Shown: positions 26,084 through 35,459, numbered from the stretch's first letter. The stretch: 64,000 nt of DNA from Zoogloea sp. (GCF_028693495.1 NZ_JAQUVG010000001.1:49633-113632), one strand, 5' to 3'. Notes: generated from the sequence alone by a model not told the origin. Program-made: numbers and translations.

Positions 26084-26110
26084 CGCGCCTCTCCCAAGGG
26101 GAGAGGCGCG
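26084..26110 (-). terminator. GC-rich hairpin after the second DUF1329 gene
   Basis: CGCGCCTCTCC (26084-26094) pairs with GGAGAGGCGCG (26100-26110). It is long and perfect but lacks a T-tract. It sits just past the DUF1329 stop on the minus strand and may reduce read-through into the SDR. Similar core to 25237-25260. Confidence 0.5.
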
Positions 26111-26122
26111 GGCTGAGCAGGC

Positions 26123-27499
26123 TTACTTGACGCCGCTACCGGCCAGGGCTTCGGGGGTGTACCAGGCGGAAGGCATGGGCTTGGTCACCACCCAGCCGGT
26201 CTTGTTGAGAGAGTAGGCCTGGCGGACGTAGGAGCCGGTCTGCAGGTCATACACGGTGAACTCCTCGCTCTGACCACCCTCGGCCTCATAGAAAGAGGTC
26301 GGATGCATCTGGACGAAGCGATAGATCGCCCCGGATGCGTCATAGGATTCGGCAACGCCGGCCCCGCCGAGCAGATCCTCGTCGAAGTAGAAGGTCCGGC
26401 GCGGGTAGATGTGACGCTTGCCTTCCTTCAGGGTGGCCTCCACGACCCAGACCCGGTGCAGCTCCCAGCGTACGCAATCCGGGTTCAGGTGCTGCTTGGT
26501 GAGGACGACGTCACGTCCGCAGACGGTCTGGTCCTGGATCTTGTACATGTTGTAAGGAATGTAGAGCTCCTTCTTGCCGACCAGCTTGAAGTTGTAGCGG
26601 TCGAGCTGCCCAAAGAAGAGCGAGGAGTCATCCACGGTGCCGATGCCGGCACCGGTCGGCGAGGGCGTGTCATAGCCGACGTCGGGGGAGAGTTTGATCC
26701 GGCGCTGGCCGGCCAGGTAGGTCCAGGCTTTGCGACCCACGTTGTTCATGTCGAGGGAGTCATGAATGACCAGTTTCTCGCCGGCCTTGCGTACGGGAGA
26801 GTGGTAGTCCATGCGCCGCAGATCCCACATTTCGTCACTGCCCAGAGGCGTGCTGCGCTTGGGGTCGAAGGGCGTGTTCAGGGTCCGGGTGGACCAGCCT
26901 GAGGTGTCGATCTTGTTGCCGGAGACATCCACCACGGTGGATTGAGCGTCATCGATACCGAAAGAATAGGCCTGGAACTTGAGGATCCGGTTCCACATCA
27001 TTTCGCTGCCGTTCTTGGGGATCGGGAAGGGGGTGCCGCCCCAGCAGTTCTCGAGCCCCAGCCCGTCAGCCGTCAGCTTGCAGCTCGTCGCGTTCTTGAT
27101 GGAGTTGTCCAGGAAGGCCTTGGGGTACTTGAAGGTCCGGTGGCTCGGAAAGACATCCATCCGGAAGGTCGCGTACTTCTTGAACATCGCCTTCTGGCCT
27201 TCGCTCAGCTTGTCGGCGTGCTGGGTGTAGTTGGCGGGCGTGATGCTCAGGAGCGGCTTCTCGTTGGCGAAGGGGTCAGGACGGATACCGGGTTTGGCCG
27301 GGTCGTAACTGGGGGGGGGATTCTTCAGGCCACCGGTATACGCCGGGATGGTGCCATCCTTGTTGCCAGCGATTTCCGCTCCCCAGGGCGTCAGGGTAGT
27401 GCCCAGTTTTTTCGCTTCTTCGGCGGTCACGGCCGCGCTGGCCGTACCGGCAATGGTCAATCCGACGAGGACGGCCAAGGTTTTGAGGCGTGCATGCAT
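26123..27499 (-). CDS. DUF1329-family exported protein (second copy)
   Basis: Protein of 458 aa with signal peptide (LAVLVGLTIAGTASA) and mature start AVTAEEAKKLGTTLTPWG, then GTIPAYTGG. It is clearly paralogous to 12102-13487, including the ELHRVWVVEATLKEGKRHIY block. It follows its DUF1302 partner by 26 bp. Two divergent DUF1302/DUF1329 pairs in one region suggest different ligands or import versus export roles; this is inference. Confidence 0.88.
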   Translation of the reverse strand: MHARLKTLAVLVGLTIAGTASAAVTAEEAKKLGTTLTPWGAEIAGNKDGTIPAYTGGLKNPPPSYDPAKPGIRPDPFANEKPLLSITPANYTQHADKLSEGQKAMFKKYATFRMDVFPSHRTFKYPKAFLDNSIKNATSCKLTADGLGLENCWGGTPFPIPKNGSEMMWNRILKFQAYSFGIDDAQSTVVDVSGNKIDTSGWSTRTLNTPFDPKRSTPLGSDEMWDLRRMDYHSPVRKAGEKLVIHDSLDMNNVGRKAWTYLAGQRRIKLSPDVGYDTPSPTGAGIGTVDDSSLFFGQLDRYNFKLVGKKELYIPYNMYKIQDQTVCGRDVVLTKQHLNPDCVRWELHRVWVVEATLKEGKRHIYPRRTFYFDEDLLGGAGVAESYDASGAIYRFVQMHPTSFYEAEGGQSEEFTVYDLQTGSYVRQAYSLNKTGWVVTKPMPSAWYTPEALAGSGVK

Positions 27500-27525
27500 G
27501 AATGATTTCCTTGTTCTGCGGGATG

Positions 27526-29205
27526 TCAGAAATTGGTCTTGAAGGTGATCGACAGCCAGCCGCGGTCATGGGTCAGGCCACTGCCGTTGGAACTCGCCAT
27601 TCCACGGGGACCGATACCCGGTACGACACCGTAGTAGGAGTTGGGGCCGGCGGTGTAGTTGCCATAGGCATCGTTGTAGGCGATGTCCAGCTTGTATTTC
27701 TGCTGATAGTCGAAGCCGACGCCGATGCTGTAGGTGCCTGATCCTTCATTGCCGCCGAAGGGGACGGGGGAGTTGCCGAAGAGGCCGATGCCGGCGCTGA
27801 TCGGCAGGGAGATGTCGACACTGGGAAAGACCTGATACCAGACCGGCGCAAAAGACATCTGGAAGCCCAGGGCATCATCGGTGGCGCAGCCGTTGCGCAC
27901 GCCGCAGGTGGCTGTGGTGCGGTTGAAGAAGGCCTCGCTGCCGCTATTGATGCTCTGCAGCTTGCTGTACGTCAGCTCCATGGTCAGTGGCGCAGAGTCG
28001 AACAGAGCGGTCTTGCCGAAGTAGGTCACCGAGTTCAGGACCCCGTGCCAGGTGCTGCCGGTGGGCAGGCCGCCGCCGTTGGTGGCGAGGGCGGTGTCCT
28101 GGCGATGGACGAGTTCCATACCGACGGAGGTGGAGCCCACCAGGGTGGAAAAGCTGATGCCGGCGAGCTTCACGTCCTTGGCGTAGGCGTTCTGGAGGGC
28201 TCCAGCCTGGGCGTTGAACACGATGTTGGGCAGCTTGTCGTCGAACTTGCGGTAATACACGCCCAGGGTGCCCCCGAGGGTACTGCTCTTGATCCGCGTA
28301 TTGATACCCCAGCTGCCGGTATTGCCCGGCTTCTTGTAGGGACCGCTGCTCATGTCACCCAGGAAGGCCGGACCCTGGGGGCCGGAAAGGGTGCCGCCCA
28401 GGAAGAAGGGGTCCACCGCAGACTGGAAGGTGCCGCCCTCTGAGATGCGGTAGGGGGCCCATTCCATCTGGTACTGGCCGGCAATGCTGATGTCGTTGGT
28501 CAGCTGGGCCTGCATGGACAGCTGGTTGAGGGGAAGGAACATCTCCTTGGCTTCAATGCCCGGCGTGGCTGCAGCCTTGCGGAAATCAGCCGCACTCTGG
28601 GAATAGGAGACGCCGTGGATGGGTGAGAACAGTGATTCGCCCCAATAGACCGTATGGCGACCCAGGCGCATGGAGATGGGCACTTCACCCACATCCACCT
28701 TGCCGAACACAAAGGCATCCAGCAGTTCGCCCGATTTTGTGTAATAGCGTTTGGCGGTACTTCCCATCCGGTAGTTGGGATAGGCATTGCCCTGGCCGAA
28801 GCCGGGGTTGGCCTGGGCATAGGCCTTATAAGCCGGATTCCCGTCCACGTCACCGTTGTAGGCAGCGTCGTACCAGGCCATCCCGGAAACGCGGGCGCCG
28901 AAGTTTTTCTTGTAGATCAGGTCGACTTCCGAAATCAGGTCGATCCGGTTGGTGACAACGTCACCCCGGTCGAACTGATGGTTGCCGCCCTGCAGCATCC
29001 AGGTGTCTCCAAGCGTCTGGTCCCGCTGATTCATGCGGAAGCCGAGGTTGTATTTGACCGTATTGTCCCAGCGCAACTCGAGGTCCGGATTGCCTGTGTC
29101 GATCTCCATGGCAGAGGCGTGGCCGGCCATGATTGCAAGAGCAGCGGCCACGGCGACATGCAGGGAGCTGACCGCAGTCATTCTGGGGTAATCGTTGTTC
29201 CTCAA
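27526..29205 (-). CDS. DUF1302-family outer-membrane-type protein (second copy)
   Basis: Protein of 559 aa with signal peptide (AVAAALAIMAGHASA), mature MEIDTGNPDLELRWDNTVKY and a C-terminal strand ending SITFKTNF. TTG 29205 is favoured because AAGGAGG lies 8 bases upstream, whereas the first ATG (29181) would be 32 bases from it. The AT-rich element F precedes the gene by about 70 bp. Paralogue of 10429-12054, and the two upstream elements are also alike. Confidence 0.87.
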   Translation of the reverse strand: MRNNDYPRMTAVSSLHVAVAAALAIMAGHASAMEIDTGNPDLELRWDNTVKYNLGFRMNQRDQTLGDTWMLQGGNHQFDRGDVVTNRIDLISEVDLIYKKNFGARVSGMAWYDAAYNGDVDGNPAYKAYAQANPGFGQGNAYPNYRMGSTAKRYYTKSGELLDAFVFGKVDVGEVPISMRLGRHTVYWGESLFSPIHGVSYSQSAADFRKAAATPGIEAKEMFLPLNQLSMQAQLTNDISIAGQYQMEWAPYRISEGGTFQSAVDPFFLGGTLSGPQGPAFLGDMSSGPYKKPGNTGSWGINTRIKSSTLGGTLGVYYRKFDDKLPNIVFNAQAGALQNAYAKDVKLAGISFSTLVGSTSVGMELVHRQDTALATNGGGLPTGSTWHGVLNSVTYFGKTALFDSAPLTMELTYSKLQSINSGSEAFFNRTTATCGVRNGCATDDALGFQMSFAPVWYQVFPSVDISLPISAGIGLFGNSPVPFGGNEGSGTYSIGVGFDYQQKYKLDIAYNDAYGNYTAGPNSYYGVVPGIGPRGMASSNGSGLTHDRGWLSITFKTNF

Positions 29206-29276
29206 AGCGTTTCCTCCTTATGGTTTTCATGGTTGTGGCAGCCGATCCCGCCACCACACTGTGCTGCATCCAGCTG

Positions 29277-29313
29277 TTAAAACAGCTTTATTTGTTTTTA
29301 TTCGGGTTGTAAA
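29277..29313 (-). promoter_or_regulatory. AT-rich operator-like element, site F
   Basis: On the minus strand it reads ATAAAAACAAATAAAGCTGT then TTTAA. This matches site D (10025-10049) at all but four of 25 positions. Both precede DUF1302 genes, which argues for a conserved control site. Confidence 0.55.
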
Positions 29314-29327
29314 ACAGAGCCGGGGGA

Positions 29328-30365
29328 TTACGCGCGGTCTTGTTGCAGCCTGACCAGCAGCTTGCCCCGGTTCTCACCGGTGAACAGCTTGGCAAAGCTG
29401 GGGATGGTGCTCTCCAGGCCGACCGAGATGTCCTCGCTGAACTTCAGCTGGCCACTCTTCAGCCAGCCTTCCATCTCGTCGATGGCGGCGGGGAACTGAT
29501 CCTTGTAGTACAAGGTCAGGAAACCCCGCACGGTGGCGCAGCGGGCCAGGATCTGCCAGTAGTGGTAAGGCCCGGGGATCGGGCCGCTCCTGGTGTAGTC
29601 GCCGATGGCGCCGCAGAAGGCGACCCGCGCGAACATGGCCAGGTTGAGGAGAGCCGCGTCGAGGATCTCTCCGCCCACGTTGTCGAAGAAGATGTCCACG
29701 CCCCTGGGGCACAGTTCGGCGATGTCGCGGGAGAGCTGCTCGGTGTTCTTGCCCTTGTAATTGAAGGCGGCATCGAAGCCGAGCTCCTCCACCAGCATCC
29801 GGCATTTCTCGTCGCTGCCGGCAATGCCCACCACCCGGCAGCCCTTGATCCTGGCGATCTGCCCGGCAATGGAGCCTACCGCGCCGGCAGCAGCGCTGAT
29901 CAGGGCGGTCTCGCCGGGCTTGGGCTGGCCGATGTCGAGCAAGCCGAAATAGGGGGTGAGCCCCATCGCACTGAAGATGCTCAGGTGGTAGTGAAGGGGA
30001 AAGCCCGGGCGTTTCTCGACTCGGTGGAGGCTTTCACCGGCCACCACCGAATAGTCTTCCCAGCCGCCGCAGGCGTAGGCCACGCCGTGGTCGCCAGGCT
30101 TGAAATCCGGGTGCCGGCTTGCCACCACCCGGCCGAGGGTGGTGCTGCGCACGGGCTCGCCCAGGGCAATGGGCGGAAAATAGCTGCAGTCCGGCTTCAT
30201 CCAGCTACGGATGGCCGCGTCCAGGGACAGGTAGAGGTTTTCGATCAGGACCTGCCCTTCGGCAGGCTCCGGCATGGGGACTTCGCGCAGGGCGAAGTCG
30301 TCCGGACCGGGGATGCCGTCGGGGCGGCGGGCGAGGGTAATCCGGCGGTTGGAGCGCGGCGGCAT
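29328..30365 (-). CDS. NADP-dependent MDR-family oxidoreductase (prostaglandin/curcumin reductase-like)
   Basis: Zinc-independent medium-chain reductase of 345 aa that likely reduces an alpha,beta-unsaturated ketone. The cofactor loop SAAAGAVGSIAGQIA and the ENLYLSLDAAIRSWM N-terminal segment are typical of this group. No structural-zinc cysteines are present. A paralogue is at 50683-51681. It lies 19 bp after the upstream SDR stop. Confidence 0.88.
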   Translation of the reverse strand: MPPRSNRRITLARRPDGIPGPDDFALREVPMPEPAEGQVLIENLYLSLDAAIRSWMKPDCSYFPPIALGEPVRSTTLGRVVASRHPDFKPGDHGVAYACGGWEDYSVVAGESLHRVEKRPGFPLHYHLSIFSAMGLTPYFGLLDIGQPKPGETALISAAAGAVGSIAGQIARIKGCRVVGIAGSDEKCRMLVEELGFDAAFNYKGKNTEQLSRDIAELCPRGVDIFFDNVGGEILDAALLNLAMFARVAFCGAIGDYTRSGPIPGPYHYWQILARCATVRGFLTLYYKDQFPAAIDEMEGWLKSGQLKFSEDISVGLESTIPSFAKLFTGENRGKLLVRLQQDRA

Positions 30366-30384
30366 GGCGATGTCCTGACAGGGC

Positions 30385-31143
30385 TTACATTGCGGTCCAG
30401 CCGCCGTCTACGGTGATCAGCGCACCGTGGACGAAGGAGGCCTTGTCGGAGGCCAGCCACAGCACGGTGTTGGCCACTTCTTCCGGCTGGCCGAGGCGAC
30501 CGATGGGGTGCAGGGGGATCAGGCCCTTTTCCATCTCGGCCAGGTTCGGGTGGTTTTCCAGCAAGGGGGTGCGGATCACGCCGGGGCAGATGGCGTTGAT
30601 GCGGATGTTTTTGGCACCGTACTCCACCGCGCAGGTCTTGGTCAGGCCGGCCACGGCGTGCTTGCTGGCGTTGTAGGGAGAGGCGCCGGGCAGCACGGTG
30701 ATGCTGAGGGCCGAGGCGGTGTTGATGACCACCCCGCCGCCCTGCTTTTCCATCTGGGCGATGGCGTACTTCATGCACAGCCACACGCCCTTGAGGTTCA
30801 CCCCGATCACCTTGTCGAAATCGGCTTCGGAGGTCTCGGTGATGGGCGCCATGTCGTTGTCGACGCCGGCGTTGTTGAGGGTGATGTCGAGGCGGCCCCA
30901 GGTCTCGACGATCTGGCGGATCAGGCTGGCCACCTCGGATGACTGGGTCACGTTGACCTGGAAGAAGCGCGCGGAGCCGCCGGCGGCCTCGATCAGGGCG
31001 ACGGTCTCGCGGCCGCCGGCCTCGGTGATGTCGGCGACTGCCACATGGGCGCCCTCCCGGGCAAAGGCCAGGGCACTGGCTCGGCCGATGCCGGAGCCGG
31101 CTCCCGTGATGAGGACAACTTTGCCGGAAAATTCTTTTGTCAT
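30385..31143 (-). CDS. SDR-family oxidoreductase
   Basis: SDR of 252 aa with TGAGSGIG, NNAG, catalytic Ser in NTAS and YNASK; VAVADIT suggests NAD. The ATG follows AAAGGAACG. Placed between a Rieske oxygenase and an enone reductase, so it could oxidise a product of the former. Confidence 0.9.
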   Translation of the reverse strand: MTKEFSGKVVLITGAGSGIGRASALAFAREGAHVAVADITEAGGRETVALIEAAGGSARFFQVNVTQSSEVASLIRQIVETWGRLDITLNNAGVDNDMAPITETSEADFDKVIGVNLKGVWLCMKYAIAQMEKQGGGVVINTASALSITVLPGASPYNASKHAVAGLTKTCAVEYGAKNIRINAICPGVIRTPLLENHPNLAEMEKGLIPLHPIGRLGQPEEVANTVLWLASDKASFVHGALITVDGGWTAM

Positions 31144-31210
31144 GACGTTCCTTTGGTTTTGGATGCAGCAAGGGCCAGCCCTGGTGGGCTGGCCCCCGGT
31201 TGGCCTGCGC

Positions 31211-32521
31211 TTAGCGACGGCCTGCGATGTAGTCGTTGATCACATCATGAAGGCGGCGGACCCGGTCTTCCTGGCCGGACAGGTAGGCGTCCTGGTAGCC
31301 CCGGGAGTGCAGCCCCTTCTGCTGGGCAATGGCCACGCTCAGGTCCTGGTCGGCCACGAAGCCGATGGAGGCCTCCCCGTGCATGAAGCTCTCGTGGGGA
31401 GCGGCCTCGAACTTGCGCCGGCCGACAGGGGTGTCCACCTCGTCACGTCCCGCGACCGGCGGCATCATGTACCAGTGGTCGAACAGGCACTTCTCAGGGT
31501 CGCTCGGATGGGGCATCGGACGCAGCACCTGGAAGAAGTCCGACGACATGGTCAGGGTGGTGTTGGGGAAGAGGGTCAGGTGGTGATAGTCGGTGAGCTG
31601 CTCGTCGGCGAGGCCGTCATAGTGGGTGTGACCGCGGGCCGGGCCGAGGGTGCGCTTTTGCTGCTGGATGGCAACCCGCGTGTCGCGGGGGCGCCCGTTG
31701 AAGGCCGCCGGGTCGAGATCCCATTCTTGCAGGATGGCATCCAGGGGCGCCTGGACGACGGTGGCACGGGCATTGGCTGACGGCTGGTGGCCCTTCATCT
31801 TCATCAGGTTGTGACCGTTTTCGTACAACTCGAACTCGGTGTTCTGGTGGGCGTCGTCGATGAAGGTGCCCAGTTCCCGGTGCAGGCTGAGGATGTGGTA
31901 AGCCTCATTGAAATTGTCGTGGATGATCTTCCAGTTGCAGTCCACCAGACCCGTCAGCCAGTTCACCCGGACCCAGTTGCCGGTCTGATAGCGGTCGAAG
32001 AGTTCGCCCGCCACCCCCAGGTAGTCCCGCAGGGAAGGGGCGTCCGGGTCCATGTTGAACCACACCAGGCCACCCAGGGTCTCGCAGCGGATCTCCTTGA
32101 GCTTCATCTTGCCAATGGGGTTGCCCTGGGGGTAATCGTCGGCATCGCGGACGTGGCGGACCACCCCGTCCATGCTGAAGGTCCAGCTGTGGTAAGCGCA
32201 CACCAGGCGCTTGACCCCACTCTTCTGCTCGTCCGCCACCAGACGGTTACCCCGGTGCGGGCACGCGTTGTAGAAGGCACGGAGGGTACCGTCCTCGTCG
32301 CAGGTCATCAGGATGGATTCGGCACCGATCGCCTGGGTGATCACGTCACCGGGCTTGGCCAGCTGGGCCGCCATGCCGCCGATCTGCCACGTGCGGGTGA
32401 ACACGTGGTCCCACTCCTTCTGGGCGAACTCCTTGGAATAGTATCGATCGCCGGTAATCGGGTCGCCGCGCAGGGCGTCCCGGGTGATCTTCGCGTTTTC
32501 GATACGTTGTTCTAGGCTCAT
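31211..32521 (-). CDS. Rieske non-heme iron oxygenase, alpha subunit
   Basis: Alpha subunit of 436 aa, from a different branch than the PGAARCPGPS group. Rieske ligands are Cys87, His89, Cys108 and His111 (CPHRG, CAYHSW); iron ligands His209 and His214 (EAYHILSLH). The start at 32521 has CAGGAGATAG upstream; the track ORF adds 24 residues. It is preceded by AT-rich element G and followed by an SDR. Confidence 0.92.
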   Translation of the reverse strand: MSLEQRIENAKITRDALRGDPITGDRYYSKEFAQKEWDHVFTRTWQIGGMAAQLAKPGDVITQAIGAESILMTCDEDGTLRAFYNACPHRGNRLVADEQKSGVKRLVCAYHSWTFSMDGVVRHVRDADDYPQGNPIGKMKLKEIRCETLGGLVWFNMDPDAPSLRDYLGVAGELFDRYQTGNWVRVNWLTGLVDCNWKIIHDNFNEAYHILSLHRELGTFIDDAHQNTEFELYENGHNLMKMKGHQPSANARATVVQAPLDAILQEWDLDPAAFNGRPRDTRVAIQQQKRTLGPARGHTHYDGLADEQLTDYHHLTLFPNTTLTMSSDFFQVLRPMPHPSDPEKCLFDHWYMMPPVAGRDEVDTPVGRRKFEAAPHESFMHGEASIGFVADQDLSVAIAQQKGLHSRGYQDAYLSGQEDRVRRLHDVINDYIAGRR

Positions 32522-32623
32522 GGTTTCTATCTCCTGGTATGGTTTTGCGTGCTCCACTGGGGGGCAGGGTCCCGACCGTCTTGTTGCGGTCATGGGTTCA
32601 AGGCATGGCTCAGCTTAGCTGAG

Positions 32624-32656
32624 ATTTTAAAAAAACAAAATAATCGGTTTTATTTG
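32624..32656 (-). promoter_or_regulatory. AT-rich operator-like element, site G
   Basis: Minus-strand AAATAAAACCGATTATTTTG followed by TTTTTTTAAAATC, about 100 bp before the Rieske start. It keeps the GATT[GA]TTTTGTTT core of sites A and B. It lies between two same-strand genes, suggesting a new transcription start for the Rieske-SDR-MDR set. Confidence 0.45.
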
Positions 32657-32681
32657 GCGTCAATGGGGTTTTTCCTTCCGT

Positions 32682-34655
32682 TCATACCTCCATGCCGGCC
32701 AGACGTCCTTCCCGGATGGCTGCCGGGAGGAAGCGCGGGGTGCTGGCGTCGCCGATCAGGCGCAGGGGGAGGCCGCTGCCGGCCAGTTCGTCCGCCAGGC
32801 TGCGGTTGGGCGCGTTGTGGGAAACCAGCACGACCCGTTCCGCTGGCACCTGGAACAGATGCGGATCGGTGGCGGGCAGGAAGGTCGGCACCAGGGTCAC
32901 GCTGTCGGGACCGATGGACAGGGCGCGGGTGCGCAGGTGCAGGTGAAAGCGGCCGCGGGCCAGGCGCTGAAGGGCGGGTTCACTACTCAGGGCCGCCTCC
33001 ATCTGGTGGGCGAAGGCCGTATGGCGGGTCACGAAATGCACCTCGGCGCCCAGGGTGATCAGGTGTTCGGCAGCGGCGATCCCCTCGTAGTGACCCACAT
33101 CGTCGACGACGACTGCATGGCTTACCCGCCGGGGCGGGCGTTCCAGCAGCAGGTCCCAGCTGGAGAGCACATGGGGGCGGTCGATCCCCGCGATGGGTTC
33201 GCCCGGGTGGGAGAGCTGGATGCCGTCCATGCGGGGCAGGGCGCCGGTGGCCAGGATCACGGCGTCCGGCGCCTCGGCCCGGATGTCGTCGGCGCTCAGG
33301 TAGCTGGACAGGCGGACCTCGACACCCAGCCGGTAAATCTCCTGCTCCAGCCACACTGCGATGTCGGCGATGCCGTGGCGTTGGGGGGCTCGGGCGGCAA
33401 TCCGCAGGGCGCCGCCCAGGTCGTCGGCGGCCTCGGCCAGCACGACCCGGTGGCCGCGCAAGGCCGCTACCCGGGCGGCCTCCATGCCGGCGGGGCCGCC
33501 CCCTACGACCAGTATCTTCCGCGGGCTTGGGGCGGGCGTCAGGGCCCGGTCTTCCAGGCTGTCTTCGGCACCGACCGCCGGATTGACCGTACAGCCCATG
33601 CGCGCGGCGGGCCCCAGCAGACCGCCGACGCAGCCCTGGTTGCAGGCGATGCAGGGACGGACCTGTTCCGGATGGCCGGCGAGGGTTTTCCGCACCAGGT
33701 CCGGGTCGGCGATGTGGGCGCGAGTCAGGGCCACCAGGTCGGCGTCGCCAGCCCGGATCACCTGGTCCGCCTCTTCCAGGGTGCGGAAGCGCCCGGTGAC
33801 GATGGCTGGTGTCCGGGCGGCCCGGGCCACCGGTGCGCTGGTCGGCATCTCGTAGCCCAGGGGCTCGTGCATCGCGCCGATGAGCTTGGGAAAGGCGTGG
33901 TAGTCCCCGAGGGAGACATCCACGAAGTCGATCAGGCGGGCCTCTTCCAGAATCGCCACGGCCCGCATCACCTCTTCGACTCCCACGCCGTTGGCGGACA
34001 GGTCCGGGGCCATCCGGACGCCTACGGCAAAGCCGGGGGACACGGCGGCCCGCACCGCTTCCACCACCTCGCGCATGAAGCGCATCCGCCCGTCGAAGCT
34101 GCCTCCGTAGGCGTCCGTACGCCGGTTGGCGTTGGGGGAGAGGAACTGGGCGGGGAGATAACCGTGAGCGCAGTGAATCTCCACCCCGTCCAGGCCCCAT
34201 TCCTCGCAGCGGCGGGCAGTGTCCGCGTAGGCGGCGACGATTTCGTCGATCATCGCCTGGGTCATCGGAACCGGGGTCACGCCGATGGTCGGGCTGGGAA
34301 CGTCGGAGGCGGACCAGGGGGGGGAGCCGTCCAGGGGGAGGGCGTTGTGGCCGCCGTGCCACAACTGCTGGAAGAGCTTCATGCCGTGGGGCCGGACGGC
34401 ATCCACCAGCTTGCGGTAACCCTCCTCGATGCCGGGCATGAACACGTTGAGGGTGGCCGGGGTGGTGGGATGCACCGACAGGATCTCGACGATGGACAGG
34501 CCGGCGCCACCCTCGGCCCGGGCCCGGTGGTAGCCGATCAGCGCATCATTCATGGTGCCGCCCCCCAGGTTGGTGGCGTGGGCGGTGCGCACCACCCGGT
34601 TCTTCACCTCGACGGGGCCCAGGCGGATGGGGGTGTGGATGTGGGTCAGGGACAT
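32682..34655 (-). CDS. FadH-like NADH:flavin oxidoreductase (FMN, 4Fe-4S, FAD)
   Basis: Multidomain flavoenzyme of 657 aa like 2,4-dienoyl-CoA reductase and related trimethylamine dehydrogenase-type proteins. Domains in order: FMN-binding TIM barrel (1-340) with EIHCAHGYLPAQFLSP; a 4Fe-4S site CIACNQGC...C; and a FAD/NAD domain with VVGGGPAGMEAARVA. It probably reduces a conjugated C=C bond. It starts seven bases after the LuxR stop and is the last gene of the operon that begins at 39082. Confidence 0.9.
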   Translation of the reverse strand: MSLTHIHTPIRLGPVEVKNRVVRTAHATNLGGGTMNDALIGYHRARAEGGAGLSIVEILSVHPTTPATLNVFMPGIEEGYRKLVDAVRPHGMKLFQQLWHGGHNALPLDGSPPWSASDVPSPTIGVTPVPMTQAMIDEIVAAYADTARRCEEWGLDGVEIHCAHGYLPAQFLSPNANRRTDAYGGSFDGRMRFMREVVEAVRAAVSPGFAVGVRMAPDLSANGVGVEEVMRAVAILEEARLIDFVDVSLGDYHAFPKLIGAMHEPLGYEMPTSAPVARAARTPAIVTGRFRTLEEADQVIRAGDADLVALTRAHIADPDLVRKTLAGHPEQVRPCIACNQGCVGGLLGPAARMGCTVNPAVGAEDSLEDRALTPAPSPRKILVVGGGPAGMEAARVAALRGHRVVLAEAADDLGGALRIAARAPQRHGIADIAVWLEQEIYRLGVEVRLSSYLSADDIRAEAPDAVILATGALPRMDGIQLSHPGEPIAGIDRPHVLSSWDLLLERPPRRVSHAVVVDDVGHYEGIAAAEHLITLGAEVHFVTRHTAFAHQMEAALSSEPALQRLARGRFHLHLRTRALSIGPDSVTLVPTFLPATDPHLFQVPAERVVLVSHNAPNRSLADELAGSGLPLRLIGDASTPRFLPAAIREGRLAGMEV

Positions 34656-34662
34656 GGCGGGA

Positions 34663-35439
34663 TCAGAACAGGTGGATCAAGCCGAGGCTGCAGGCGATGG
34701 CCACAGCGTGGGTACGGTTGCTGGCGGACAGCTTCTTCATGGCCTTGCCCAGGTGAAAATGCACGGTCTCGCGGGAACGGCCGAGGATCAGGCCGATGTC
34801 CTCGTCGGTCTTGCCGCGGGCCACCCAGGACAGGCACTCCAGCTCCCGGGCCGTCAGGGTGTCTGCTGCGGCCCGGGCACTCTTGCGGCGCAGTGCGCTC
34901 TCGAGGCCATCCGCGTGAGCGATGAAGGCATGGGAGATCAGCTGGATCTCCCGCCAGGTCGCCTGATGGCGGGTACGCAGGCGGGCTTCCCCGTGGCTGA
35001 ACCAGGAGACGAAGCCGGTCTTGCCCCCCGGACGATGGACCGGCACCGTGACGGCGCCGTCAGCGCAGGCCTTGTAACTGGCGAGGGTGCTGCGCTGGTC
35101 CTGGCCCAGCTTTTCTCCCTCCCAGGTGGTGCTGTCCGGATCGCTGTCCCACAGGAAGGCGTCCATGCTGCGACCGCAGCGCCGGGTGACCGGGCAGGTC
35201 AGGGCGAGGCGGTCGTCCTGCCAGTGGCGCAGGGTAGCCACCGGCCAGCCCATGGCGATGGCGACGAACTCGCCGCTTTCGGCCACCGGCAGGCGGGTCT
35301 GGCCCAGGTCCGCGTGGAAGGCCGCCCGTTCCCAGCCCAGGCTGTCGGCACACTCCGCCAGCAGGCGACTGGAGGCCGCCAGGGTGGAGGCCCCGGCGAG
35401 GCGTTCCCGAAAGCGGGTGTCGGCATTGCTGATGAACAT
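34663..35439 (-). CDS. LuxR-family transcriptional regulator (solo)
   Basis: Protein of 258 aa with an N-terminal autoinducer-binding-like domain and a C-terminal GerE helix-turn-helix (195-258, LTARELECLSWVARGKTDED). No LuxI-type synthase is in the window. By hand alignment, residues usually invariant in acyl-homoserine-lactone receptors differ: the Trp position is Thr69, the Tyr position Trp73 and the Asp position Cys82. A non-AHL ligand, possibly a pathway compound, is inferred. It is embedded in the flavoprotein operon. Confidence 0.85.
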   Translation of the reverse strand: MFISNADTRFRERLAGASTLAASSRLLAECADSLGWERAAFHADLGQTRLPVAESGEFVAIAMGWPVATLRHWQDDRLALTCPVTRRCGRSMDAFLWDSDPDSTTWEGEKLGQDQRSTLASYKACADGAVTVPVHRPGGKTGFVSWFSHGEARLRTRHQATWREIQLISHAFIAHADGLESALRRKSARAAADTLTARELECLSWVARGKTDEDIGLILGRSRETVHFHLGKAMKKLSASNRTHAVAIACSLGLIHLF

Positions 35440-35459
35440 GGCACTTTCCTCGTGGTTGA

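Noticed and set aside
32817-34925. 702-aa plus-strand ORF opposite the FadH-like gene
   Set aside because: Antisense shadow of a gene with intact FMN, Fe-S and FAD motifs.
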